From assembly GCA_913020235.1 (NCBI GenBank), contig CAJWBT010000041.1:1-11411 (forward strand): 11,411 bases of DNA, read 5' to 3'. Position 1 is the first letter of the stretch, and each line of letters begins with the position of its first letter. The notes under the pieces were generated by a model. The model searched no databases. It was not told the DNA's origin and saw only the letters and a list, made by a program, of their open reading frames with translations. This DNA comes from an uncultured Chloroflexota bacterium. GTDB taxonomy: Bacteria; Chloroflexota; Dehalococcoidia; UBA3495. The translations under genes and the position numbers were made by a program. Below, piece by piece: positions 1 to 6,306 of the stretch.

Positions 1-55
1 TCGAAAACCGGTATACCTCCGGGTATCGTGGGTTCGAATCCCACTCTCTCCGCCA
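1..55 (+). tRNA. tRNA-Ser(CGA), 3' part
   Basis: This is the 3' part of a serine tRNA cut by the window edge. Reading from base 1: U33, anticodon CGA (2-4), two A residues, the 3' anticodon strand ACCGG (7-11), a long variable arm (stem ATACC/GGTAT around TCCG) typical of class II tRNAs such as Ser, the T arm GTGGG-TTCGAAT-CCCAC (28-44), the acceptor strand TCTCTCC (45-51), discriminator G and an encoded CCA (53-55). The CGA anticodon reads UCG codons. The 5' half lies outside the window, so its promoter cannot be seen. Confidence 0.93.
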
Positions 56-200
56 CCTCTGGCTTCAGGTTGGCCCGTTATCCGCTGCGTACTCCGGGTC
101 CTCTACTCCCTTCCAGCTCGAATGTCCACGGATCTTCCTCGATGTTTTCCTCCCGAGGGGCAACGTTAGCTAGGGCTCCGGGTCGTGATTGTGACTACCA

Positions 201-239
201 CCCGGGCAACCAAGAATCCGCCGGTCCCCATTGCCCGGG
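201..239. repeat. Perfect 9-bp inverted repeat between tRNA-Ser and the DUF35 gene
   Basis: CCCGGGCAA (201-209) is followed 21 bases later by its exact complement TTGCCCGGG (231-239). In RNA it would form a strong GC hairpin, and it could end the tRNA-Ser transcript, but no T-run follows, so it is not a classic intrinsic terminator. As DNA it could be an operator. A weaker hairpin, CCTCG/CGAGG, lies at 137-158. I see no coding potential in the rest of 56-377. Confidence 0.4.
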
Positions 240-285
240 CCGGCTCCCTCCCGCACATTCAAGGACGTCTCGCGCCAGAGACATT

Positions 286-314
286 TTGACATAATCCAGA
301 AATGTGAATACTCT
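286..314 (+). promoter_or_regulatory. Candidate sigma70-type promoter for the DUF35/thiolase unit
   Basis: A perfect -35 TTGACA (286-291) is separated by 17 bases from TACTCT (309-314), which keeps the three most important -10 positions (T1, A2, T6). Transcription would start near 321 and give a leader of about 57 bases to the ATG at 378. The surrounding 280-350 stretch is clearly more AT-rich than its neighbours. A weaker overlapping option is TTGACC (314-319) with TTCAAT (337-342). Confidence 0.5.
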
Positions 315-377
315 TGACCAAGTAAAGTTCCTCAGTTTCAATTACGCACTGGGAACTACCAAAAATGGAGGGGAGAC

Positions 378-788
378 ATGGTAAAGCAGGGTGTGGTACC
401 CGATGAGTTGACCAAGCCCTTCTGGGACGCCGCCAACGAAGGGCGGCTGATAATCCAGAACTGTACGGCCTGTGGCAGGCTCCAGCATCCGCCGTCGCCA
501 AAGTGCCGTCAATGTGGGTCGGGAGACGGCCTGGAGTGGAAGGGAGTGAGTGGGCGGGGCAAGATTTACAACTACTGCGTGGTCTACGATTGCCCCATCA
601 AATCGCTTCAGGAGGATCAACCGTTCAACCTCGCGGTCATCATGTTGGACGAGGATCCGGGTATCCAGATGTATTCCCACCTCCCCGGAACTCCGCTTGA
701 CGAGGTCCCGGTGGGGGCCAGTGTAGAAGTGGTGTTCGAGGCGTCCGCAAACGGCCAGAAGGTCCCCGAGTGGCGGGTAGCAAACTAG
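378..788 (+). CDS. DUF35 family zinc-ribbon/OB-fold protein (acyl-CoA-associated)
   Basis: This is a 136-residue protein. An N-terminal helix (PFWDAANEGRL, residues 14-24) leads into a rubredoxin-like zinc ribbon with four cysteines, C29-x2-C32 and C43-x2-C46. An OB-fold-like beta region (about 50-136) follows. This is the layout of DUF35/ChsH2-type proteins, which bind a thiolase-fold or hydratase partner and help hold acyl-CoA. The length fits the family. The ATG follows a strong purine-rich ribosome site (GGAGGGGAG, 367-375). The thiolase-like gene starts 50 bases after the stop, so the two are probably co-transcribed and their products form a complex. The substrate is unknown: steroid, fatty-acyl and polyketide-like CoA thioesters are all possible. 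Confidence 0.88.
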   Translation: MVKQGVVPDELTKPFWDAANEGRLIIQNCTACGRLQHPPSPKCRQCGSGDGLEWKGVSGRGKIYNYCVVYDCPIKSLQEDQPFNLAVIMLDEDPGIQMYSHLPGTPLDEVPVGASVEVVFEASANGQKVPEWRVAN

Positions 789-838
789 ACTCACTTATCT
801 TTCCAAATACGCTAAATGCTCGTAGAAGGGAGTGAACA

Positions 839-2170
839 ATGACCACCCAGAATGCTCCAGATTCCATGCATCGATCAACAGAGGGATTGGGGTTATGGGA
901 ACACAAAGGGAAAGTAGCCGCCGTCGGTATCGGACACTCTCCGACTGCCCGGCGCTGGGACGGCAAACCTGAGACGTGTATGGGTGCAAACAGCATCCTG
1001 GCGCTCCGGAGAGCTATAGAGGATGCCGGTGTCTCGCCGGACCAGATCGACGGCCTGGTCATCGACCCGGTAACCACCACGGGGGCTCACTGGCAGGCCG
1101 GCGACCCCGTCCCCATGGATGTCGTCAACGCCTTCAATCCCACCAGTGATCCCTTGGACGGCATCGCCAAGCTGAGCGCTGAGTGGCTCTTGAAGAACAT
1201 GCCGGAACTCTCGAACGTCAAGTTCACCATGTACGGTCCGGGTTGTATGTCCCACGCCATTGTCGTCGCTGCCCAGGCCGTGGGTAGTGGCCTCACACAC
1301 ACGTGCCTGGTGCTCAAGAGCTGGCATAACCTGGAAGGCCGGTACAACCAGGCAGGGATTAGCGCCGCGGAAACCGTTCCCGGGACATACGCGATCGGCC
1401 CGGGGCGGACCATCTGGGGTCCCCCGGGGTGCTTCCCAACGGCCCTGCAGTTCGCCGAGTATTGCCGGAAGTATGGCAAATCCCACGACATGATGGCCCC
1501 CTTCATGGCAAACTCGAGAAGGAACGGCCTGTTGTTCCCGGAGGGGTACTGGGCCCAGCACCGGCCGGAGCAATTGACGCCGGAGGACTACCTGGCCGCG
1601 CGTTGGATCGCCAAGCCGGCGAGCCTCTTCGACAACGACATACCGATAATGGTGTCCGGGGCTTACCTGTTCACCACCGCTGAACGGGCCAAGGACATGA
1701 AGCAGAAGCCCGTTTACATCCTCAACCATGCGTCGAGCAGGGGCACGCCCAGGAGCCTCACTCCAACCCTGGAAGAGGTCCAGGCGGAAACCGGCAGCAC
1801 CGGGAGGAAGATCTTCGAGGGCGCCGGAATCACCGCAGCCGATCTCTCATTCGAAAACATGTATGACGGCTTCACCCTGTTCCACCAGTTTCACATAGAG
1901 GGCCTTGGCTACCGGGGTATGAAGCTTGGGGACGCCCTGGATTTCTACCAGACCGATATCAGCATTGAAGGGCCCAGCCCCATTCTTCCCAGCGGTGGCA
2001 ACATCGGCAGCGGCCGCAGCCGTTTCTGGATGCACACCGACTGCATCCAGCAGTTGCAGGGACGGGCGGGCGCTCGACAGGTCACGGGGGTAAAGCCTGA
2101 GATCGCCGTCTCCGGCGGTCCCATGCCGATGGGCGGCAACTTTACCGTTTGGAGCGCCACACCCGACTAG
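839..2170 (+). CDS. Thiolase-fold protein (SCP-x/Ltp2-like), DUF35 partner
   Basis: This is a 443-residue cytosolic thiolase-superfamily protein. The N-terminal half has KVAAVGIGHSP (25-35), ALRRAIEDAGVSPDQIDGLV (55-74) and a glycine-rich loop with Cys136 (GPGCMSHA), possibly at the nucleophile position. The C-terminal half has ENMYDGFT (339-346) and SGGNIGSGRSR (385-395), followed by SGGPMPMGG (425-433). Canonical thiolases have NEAF or HDCF where this has MYDGF, GHP where this has GRSR, and CGG where this has SGG. A normal Claisen thiolase is therefore unlikely. DUF35-paired homologues such as Ltp2 are retro-aldolases that use tyrosines, so Tyr342 is a candidate catalytic residue. The ATG has a good ribosome site (AAGGGAG, 826-832, spacing 6). 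Automatic labels would be thiolase, acetyl-CoA acetyltransferase or lipid-transfer protein. Confidence 0.85.
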   Translation: MTTQNAPDSMHRSTEGLGLWEHKGKVAAVGIGHSPTARRWDGKPETCMGANSILALRRAIEDAGVSPDQIDGLVIDPVTTTGAHWQAGDPVPMDVVNAFNPTSDPLDGIAKLSAEWLLKNMPELSNVKFTMYGPGCMSHAIVVAAQAVGSGLTHTCLVLKSWHNLEGRYNQAGISAAETVPGTYAIGPGRTIWGPPGCFPTALQFAEYCRKYGKSHDMMAPFMANSRRNGLLFPEGYWAQHRPEQLTPEDYLAARWIAKPASLFDNDIPIMVSGAYLFTTAERAKDMKQKPVYILNHASSRGTPRSLTPTLEEVQAETGSTGRKIFEGAGITAADLSFENMYDGFTLFHQFHIEGLGYRGMKLGDALDFYQTDISIEGPSPILPSGGNIGSGRSRFWMHTDCIQQLQGRAGARQVTGVKPEIAVSGGPMPMGGNFTVWSATPD

Positions 2171-2245
2171 GCTCTGCGGGGGCCGCCTGGAACGCTATCT
2201 CCAACCGGTCGCAAGGGCTGCCACACAAAAGAGAGAGGAACCTAA

Positions 2246-2620
2246 TTGGTGATACTGATAAGTTTTGACATCGACGGTACCTTGGAGGTAGGCGACCCCC
2301 CTGGCGTTCTGACCATGGACATGGTGAGGAGAGCCCAGGAGAAGGGGTTCCTGATTGGCAGTTGTTCTGATCGCCCGATGAGCGGACAGCAAGCCATCTG
2401 GGACCGGCACAATATCCCGGTAGATTTTGTCGTCTCGAAACAGATGCTCCCTGATGTAATGGCAAAGTTCGAGGCGGATGTCTACTACCATATTGGCGAT
2501 AGAGAAGATCTGGACAAGAAGTATGCACTTGAGGCCGGATTCGAGTTCCTTTGGCCACACGAAGCCATAATGATGCCTTGGTTCCTCGCGGACGACAATC
2601 CTGTATCGGCTCCCGCCTGA
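2246..2620 (+). CDS. Compact HAD-superfamily protein (capless hydrolase-like)
   Basis: This is a 124-residue protein carrying the HAD signatures. Motif I is FDIDGTL, with Asp8 as nucleophile and Asp10 as acid/base. Motif II is the serine of GSCSDR (39-43). A lysine (K65 or K73) may serve as motif III. Motif IV is HIGDREDLD, with Asp85 and Asp88 as likely magnesium ligands. Only about 60 residues separate motif I from the lysine region, so there is no room for a cap domain, which suggests a macromolecular, nucleotide or small open substrate. No ATG is available at the start: it is TTG (2246) or GTG (2249), after AGAGGA (2234-2239). It lies 75 bases after the thiolase-like gene and may be in the same transcript. 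The substrate cannot be told. Confidence 0.75.
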   Translation: MVILISFDIDGTLEVGDPPGVLTMDMVRRAQEKGFLIGSCSDRPMSGQQAIWDRHNIPVDFVVSKQMLPDVMAKFEADVYYHIGDREDLDKKYALEAGFEFLWPHEAIMMPWFLADDNPVSAPA

Positions 2621-2667
2621 CACCTGTCCTCCGCCGCTCCGGGCGACCGCCAGCTGGCGTCCTCCCC

Positions 2668-2767
2668 GTGGGGCATACCTACGGTTACAAGCGTGGGGAC
2701 GTGGTAACCATCGTCTAGGGCCGCTACAAGGGGGTGCGGCGGCGCCGTGGTCCACGATTCTCGATGA
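2668..2767 (+). pseudogene. Possible decayed KOW-type fragment
   Basis: From GTG 2668 the frame reads YGYKRGDVVTIV, then an amber stop (2716-2718), then GRYKGVR in the same frame. A shift of one base then reads GGAVVHDSR before a TGA (2765-2767). Put together this resembles a KOW motif (GD-V-V-G-YKG-G-V). It is broken by one stop and one frameshift, and no ribosome site is visible. It is probably a remnant of a small KOW-domain gene, but the match is short and could be chance. Confidence 0.25.
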
Positions 2768-2829
2768 ATCGGCCGCCGGCGCTGCCGTCACATCATGACC
2801 ATGACCGCCCTGGTTTGCGTTTGGGGAAG

Positions 2830-2979
2830 GCCTCTGTCAAAATGAAATCTGAGCTTCATTGTTGAGGCAAAATATGCCGGATTGCGGGCTTTGAGCCCGG
2901 TGAGCGGTCCGGTTGCCGTAATATCCGGCAGGCAAAGCAAGCCGCGTGGGGCAGCCGCCTGATCACGCCCCAGACTTGC
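2830..2979 (+). other. Stem-loop-rich leader region upstream of the PAC2-family gene
   Basis: Three consecutive foldable units lie in this stretch. Unit I (2830-2868): GCCT pairs with AGGC, then CAA+AATGAA pairs with TTCATT+TTG across a single bulged G. Unit II (2875-2930): an 8-bp outer stem TGCCGGAT/ATCCGGCA encloses the hairpin CGGGCT-TTG-AGCCCG (2885-2899) and a weaker CGG/CCG pair, like a three-way junction. Unit III (2937-2979): GCAAG/CTTGC encloses TGGGGC/GCCCCA. The gene starts 59 bases further on. It matches no riboswitch class I could recall. It could be a structured 5' leader, a small RNA or an intergenic repeat. The rest of 2621-3037, apart from the KOW-like piece, shows nothing I can name. 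Confidence 0.35.
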
Positions 2980-3037
2980 CGGCTGGCACTGGTGAGGAGC
3001 GCCGAGCCCGCCCCGAGCTATACAGGAGTGACGCCCG

Positions 3038-3988
3038 ATGACTGACGAGTTATTGGCGCTTACGGAAACGCCTCCAGCCCGGCACATGATTGCCGGTTGG
3101 CGGCGGCAGTGGTCCGACGGCGGCGAGATCTCCAGCGGTTTGCCGCGGTACTTGATCGACCACTTTCAGGCCCGGCGCATCGGAGAGATGGGACCGCAGG
3201 TTTCCAAGATGTGCTACCCCTTTCAGGTGCCGGGAACCCACGACATATACCGGCCAAGAGTGGTGTTCCAAGAAGGGCTGCCGACCAGGAATATGTATCG
3301 TGCGAACAACTTCTACGATGCGGGAAACGGGCTGATCTTATTCCTGGGAGAGGAACCCTGGTTTCGAATCGACCTGTACGGACAGGCTTTTTTTCAGGCG
3401 CTAAAGGAGCTGGGAATCTCTAAGACCGTGGCCGTCGAAGGGTACAACGGTGCGGCTCCGCCCGACCTGGAAAGGAGCGTCAGCTGCATCTACAGTCATG
3501 CTCACATGAAGGAGTCGTTACAGAAATTCGGCGTCCGGTTTTCCAACTACGGCAGCAACAGCCGGAGCGGTCCGACCATCGGAATGGCGCTGGTTAGCAT
3601 GGCCCACTACCAATATCCCCAATTCGAGGTAGTCCGGCTCGGGGCGATGGCTCCCATGTACCCTTTCTTGAGTACCGACAACGACCCCGTGGGCATATCC
3701 CAGGACCACCGGTCCTTCTACGACATCATGCGAAGGCTCAAGTCCATGTTCAAGCTGGACCTGAGCCTGACGGAGTTGCACGCGATGGGCGAGGCCGAGT
3801 CTCGCAAGTTGGAGGAGACCCTGGATGGAATCGGATCCTCAAGTCCAGGGGCCAGAGAGATCATTGACCGGGTCCGGTCCGAATACGAGTACAACCCCTT
3901 CGTGGAAGCCGTCGATCTGGGCCCGACCCTGGACAAAACGTTGGAAGATATTCTGAAGAATACCCCGGACGAACGGGACGACAGCTGA
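3038..3988 (+). CDS. PAC2 family protein (proteasome-assembly-chaperone-2-like fold)
   Basis: This is a 316-residue soluble protein of the PAC2 family. Family hallmarks are the central GLILFLGEEPWFR (98-110), followed by a helix (YGQAFFQALKELGI) and the strand TVAVEGY (130-136). Next come SNYGSNSRSGPTIGMALVSMAHYQYPQ (169-195) and the late ALVSMAH/VRLGAMAPMYP segments. A helical region (226-265) precedes a charged C-terminus (ERDDS). Members are named after an archaeal/eukaryotic proteasome assembly chaperone and are often mislabelled ATP-grasp. Their bacterial function is largely unknown. The ATG at 3038 follows AGGAG (3024-3028, spacing 9). It stands alone, 417 bases from the HAD gene and more than 330 from the regulator. 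The structured stretch upstream may control it. Confidence 0.8.
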   Translation: MTDELLALTETPPARHMIAGWRRQWSDGGEISSGLPRYLIDHFQARRIGEMGPQVSKMCYPFQVPGTHDIYRPRVVFQEGLPTRNMYRANNFYDAGNGLILFLGEEPWFRIDLYGQAFFQALKELGISKTVAVEGYNGAAPPDLERSVSCIYSHAHMKESLQKFGVRFSNYGSNSRSGPTIGMALVSMAHYQYPQFEVVRLGAMAPMYPFLSTDNDPVGISQDHRSFYDIMRRLKSMFKLDLSLTELHAMGEAESRKLEETLDGIGSSSPGAREIIDRVRSEYEYNPFVEAVDLGPTLDKTLEDILKNTPDERDDS

Positions 3989-4002
3989 AGCTACCCAGCG
4001 GA

Positions 4003-4035
4003 CCGGCCCCGCCGGCCTGGACCGGGGGCGGCCGG
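4003..4035 (+). terminator. GC-rich hairpin after the PAC2-family gene
   Basis: CCGG (4003-4006) and CCGCC (4009-4013) pair with GGCGG (4027-4031) and CCGG (4032-4035). This gives a 9-bp stem with a two-base bulge, 15 bases after the stop codon. It is a plausible end of the PAC2 transcript, but no T-run follows, so it would be a non-classic terminator or a 3'-end stabiliser. Confidence 0.35.
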
Positions 4036-4131
4036 GGTTCACGGTGTTGTTGACGCCGCAGGCTCACCCTGGGCTTGCCTACTCTGCCGTCGCGTCCAAG
4101 ATGTCTCAGCCCCCCTGATGAACCGGGTCAT

Positions 4132-4174
4132 CGAGGCCACCGGAGACGAAGGCCTCGGCAAGCCCGGCTTTGCC
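4132..4174. repeat. Two overlapping hairpins in the gap before the response regulator
   Basis: CGAGGCC (4132-4138) is an exact inverted copy of GGCCTCG (4151-4157), with a 12-base loop. Immediately after, GGCAAGC (4157-4163) pairs with GCTTTGCC (4167-4174) with one bulged T. The two share G4157 at most, so they can form side by side. No coding region is supported in 3989-4326: a 74-codon open frame at 4118-4342 lacks a ribosome site and overlaps the regulator start. Confidence 0.3.
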
Positions 4175-4304
4175 GCCGGGTCCACCCCCAGGACTCTCCC
4201 TGGTGCGGCGCGTTCATCTCTTGCTGTTCGCCTTCCTCCATCCATTCACGAGTTCATTATTCATTGGGAACGAAGCGCAGGTAGACCACGAACCGGCCGG
4301 CATT

Positions 4305-4313
4305 TGGTAAGAT
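4305..4313 (+). promoter_or_regulatory. Candidate extended -10 promoter of the two-component genes
   Basis: TGG directly followed by TAAGAT (4308-4313) matches the extended -10 form TGnTATAAT at four of six core positions plus the TG. No good -35 is present at the proper distance, as is usual for extended -10 promoters. Transcription would start near 4320, only about 7-20 bases before the possible start codons, so the leader would be very short or absent. Confidence 0.35.
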
Positions 4314-4326
4314 ATGGGCAAGGAGC

Positions 4327-5127
4327 GTGGTGGCCAATATGAACCAGGCCGGTCAGCAGCGGAAGATCCTCATCGTCGACGATGAATGGGAATCGGCCAT
4401 CGTGAGGGCCGTTGGACGCCGACTGGAGCAGGAAGGCTGGCAGCCGGTCGTGGTCCAACCGGAGACCCGGTGGTCGCTGGGGGAGGAGTTCGAGGCGGCG
4501 GCGCTGTACGCCGTTGAAGAAGAACAACCGGATGGCGTTCTGCTGGACGTGCGCTTTGGGGAACACCGGGACGACCGTTTTCTGGGACTGGCGATTCTCC
4601 GATCGATTGTCGAGCGGCACCCCAAACTGCCCATTCTGATGTTCACCCAGTACGCTCAAGGCCCGGACCGGGAAACGGCGGTGCGGGGGACTCTGAAATG
4701 GAATGCCCCCGTGGACTTTATCGACAAGCTGGCCAGCCCCGAGGAGGTGGTGCTGCGGCTCCGCCGCCTGATCGGCACCACGCCGGACAAGATCCCCATT
4801 GGGGACAGAATCCTCTTGGACGCGGGCGTGAAGGTCCTGTACGTCAAGGTCGGCGACGATGTCGAGCCGGTGGGCGAAATCCAAGGGATGAAGTTCGAGA
4901 TTCTACGGGAGCTGGCCGGGACCTGGTACCGAAGCCCGGGCGAGTTGGTGCCCTTTGGCAGGCTGGAGCGCTACTCGGGAGGCGATGACCCCCGGGCCTC
5001 CTTGCGGGTAAGGATAAGGGAGATCAAGGATGCTATCGGCAAGGCCTTGGGCCTGCGCTTCGGACCCGGGGAACTCATCATTAACATTCGGGATCAGGGA
5101 TACCGGTTGGTCCCGCCAAAAAGTTGA
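4327..5127 (+). CDS. OmpR-type response regulator (receiver + winged helix)
   Basis: This is a 266-residue transcription regulator. The receiver (about 13-150) has the acidic pair Asp18-Asp19 (ILIVDDE), the phosphoacceptor Asp74 (VLLDVRF), Thr107 (LMFTQY) and Lys134 (FIDKLAS). The C-terminal part (about 185-264) is an OmpR/PhoB winged helix: GMKFEILRELA, SPGELV, a recognition-helix region ASLRVRIREIKDAIGKAL, and a beta-hairpin ending IINIRDQGYRL. The receiver is longer than usual, with extra residues between beta2 and Asp74 (WSLGEEFEA) and after Asp74 (FGEHRDDRF). It lacks the usual MPxMDG loop. The start is uncertain: GTG 4327, GTG 4330 or ATG 4339 after AAGGAG (4320-4325). GTG 4330 or ATG 4339 have better spacing than the longest form given here. 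The kinase gene follows 97 bases later. Confidence 0.88.
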   Translation: MVANMNQAGQQRKILIVDDEWESAIVRAVGRRLEQEGWQPVVVQPETRWSLGEEFEAAALYAVEEEQPDGVLLDVRFGEHRDDRFLGLAILRSIVERHPKLPILMFTQYAQGPDRETAVRGTLKWNAPVDFIDKLASPEEVVLRLRRLIGTTPDKIPIGDRILLDAGVKVLYVKVGDDVEPVGEIQGMKFEILRELAGTWYRSPGELVPFGRLERYSGGDDPRASLRVRIREIKDAIGKALGLRFGPGELIINIRDQGYRLVPPKS

Positions 5128-5223
5128 GCCCTTACCGCCAGATCAGCCCACTCACCCCCGGCTCCTTTCCCGCCGGGAGGCCCGCTGGTGGGCGAAGGCC
5201 GTTCATGAATTCTGTGTTTCACG

Positions 5224-6237
5224 GTGCTCCGTGCAACGAGGCCAAAGGCATTGCTTAGCAGGAGTCGGATACAAACCGGGATCAAGATGGCTGGAGGCGT
5301 GCTCGTCCTCGGTGGCATCATCCTCCTTGTTGTCGCTCCGATCATCGGAAACAGTCTCTTCGATACCCTGTGGGGCATCGAGCCCCTCAGCTATATCGGG
5401 GCCATGTTGTTGGTGGCCGGGCTTGGCGTCGTCTCCACCTCCTACGTGATTCCCGACGTGGCCTCCCTCCGGGACGGCGCCGTCGCCGAAGAAAGCGCCG
5501 TGGACCCGCGTTGGAGCCGGGTGACCCAGCAGTACTTCCAAATGTTTGACCATGACCTGGGCAGGCCGCTCAGGAGGATCCTGGGGAAAGAACGGGAGCT
5601 GAGGGCTGTTTTGCGATCCTCGGGAGCCCTGAGCGGACCGGAGGTCCAGGAGTTGCTCGATGAAATAGAGCGGCAGGCGCCGAACTTCCGGCTGATGATG
5701 TCGAACGTTCAGGTGCTGGTACAACTGGAGGCGCCGGACACGCCCGCGCAACGCGAGCCCGTGGAGCCCGCCGAGGTCGTGCGGAGAATCGTCGACCGGT
5801 ATACCCCTGTCGCCGACGAGTCCAGCAAAGAGATCAGCTGGTGGGCTGAACCGCAGGAGTTCGGCATCGTGTACTCCGACAGCGCCGCCATCGAACACAT
5901 CGTGGTCAATCTGGTGGACAACGCGGTCCGGTTCGCCTCCACCCACATAGAGATAAAGCTCAGCATGAACCCGAGCCACTTCTTTATCCGGGTCTGGGAC
6001 GATGGCCCTGGTGTCGCGTCTCAATACCAGCCTCACATCTTCGATCACGGGTGGACGCCCCAGGTTGCAAGGAGGGAAGAGAAGACCAGCTCCGGCCTGG
6101 GGCTTTTTATCGCACGGACCTTGGCCAAGCGGAGCGGCGGTGACATCACCATTGAAAGCACCACCGAAAGCGCCACCACGCCGGACTCGGAACATTACTG
6201 CGCATTCCTCGTGGGCTTACCTTTGGAGGCCCCGTGA
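5224..6237 (+). CDS. Sensor histidine kinase without an extracytoplasmic sensor domain
   Basis: This is a 337-residue inner-membrane kinase, the probable partner of the regulator upstream. Two hydrophobic segments (about 22-42 and 55-75) are joined by only about a dozen residues. It therefore has practically no outside domain, as in intramembrane-sensing kinases. The H-box is FDHDLGRPLRRI with phosphoacceptor His110. The catalytic domain has the N-box HIVVNLVDNAVRFA (Asn229, Asn233), the G1 box VWDDGPGV (258-264), IFDHGW (272-277) and the G2 box SSGLGLFIA (289-297). The start is uncertain: GTG 5224 is the longest, TTG 5251 is possible, and ATG 5287 would still keep both membrane segments, but none has a convincing ribosome site. 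The lipoprotein gene begins 69 bases after the stop. Confidence 0.88.
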   Translation: MLRATRPKALLSRSRIQTGIKMAGGVLVLGGIILLVVAPIIGNSLFDTLWGIEPLSYIGAMLLVAGLGVVSTSYVIPDVASLRDGAVAEESAVDPRWSRVTQQYFQMFDHDLGRPLRRILGKERELRAVLRSSGALSGPEVQELLDEIERQAPNFRLMMSNVQVLVQLEAPDTPAQREPVEPAEVVRRIVDRYTPVADESSKEISWWAEPQEFGIVYSDSAAIEHIVVNLVDNAVRFASTHIEIKLSMNPSHFFIRVWDDGPGVASQYQPHIFDHGWTPQVARREEKTSSGLGLFIARTLAKRSGGDITIESTTESATTPDSEHYCAFLVGLPLEAP

Positions 6238-6253
6238 GTGACGCTGCGGTAAC
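6238..6253 (+). promoter_or_regulatory. Direct repeat GTGAC-N6-GTAAC upstream of the lipoprotein gene
   Basis: GTGAC (6238-6242) and GTAAC (6249-6253) repeat with an 11-bp period, starting on the base after the kinase stop codon and 54 bases before the lipoprotein start. OmpR/PhoB-family regulators bind such head-to-tail half-sites about one helical turn apart. A near-identical pair stands before the large exported-protein gene. Assignment to the neighbouring regulator is inference. Confidence 0.3.
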
Positions 6254-6306
6254 CGTGTCGGGCTTGGCCTTCGGCTAAGAGTGCCCATTCGCCCGGGAGA
6301 TCACCT

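Noticed and set aside
2920..2979. Cobalamin or TPP riboswitch, suggested by ATCCGGC and CCTGATC
   Set aside because: These short matches are not in the order or context of the conserved cores of either class.
4118..4342. A 74-codon + strand frame before the response regulator
   Set aside because: It has no ribosome site, runs through hairpins and overlaps the regulator start in another frame. The product looks random.
5203..6195. A 330-codon minus-strand frame
   Set aside because: It lies exactly opposite the histidine kinase, whose H, N, G1 and G2 boxes are unmistakable. The antisense product shows no motif.
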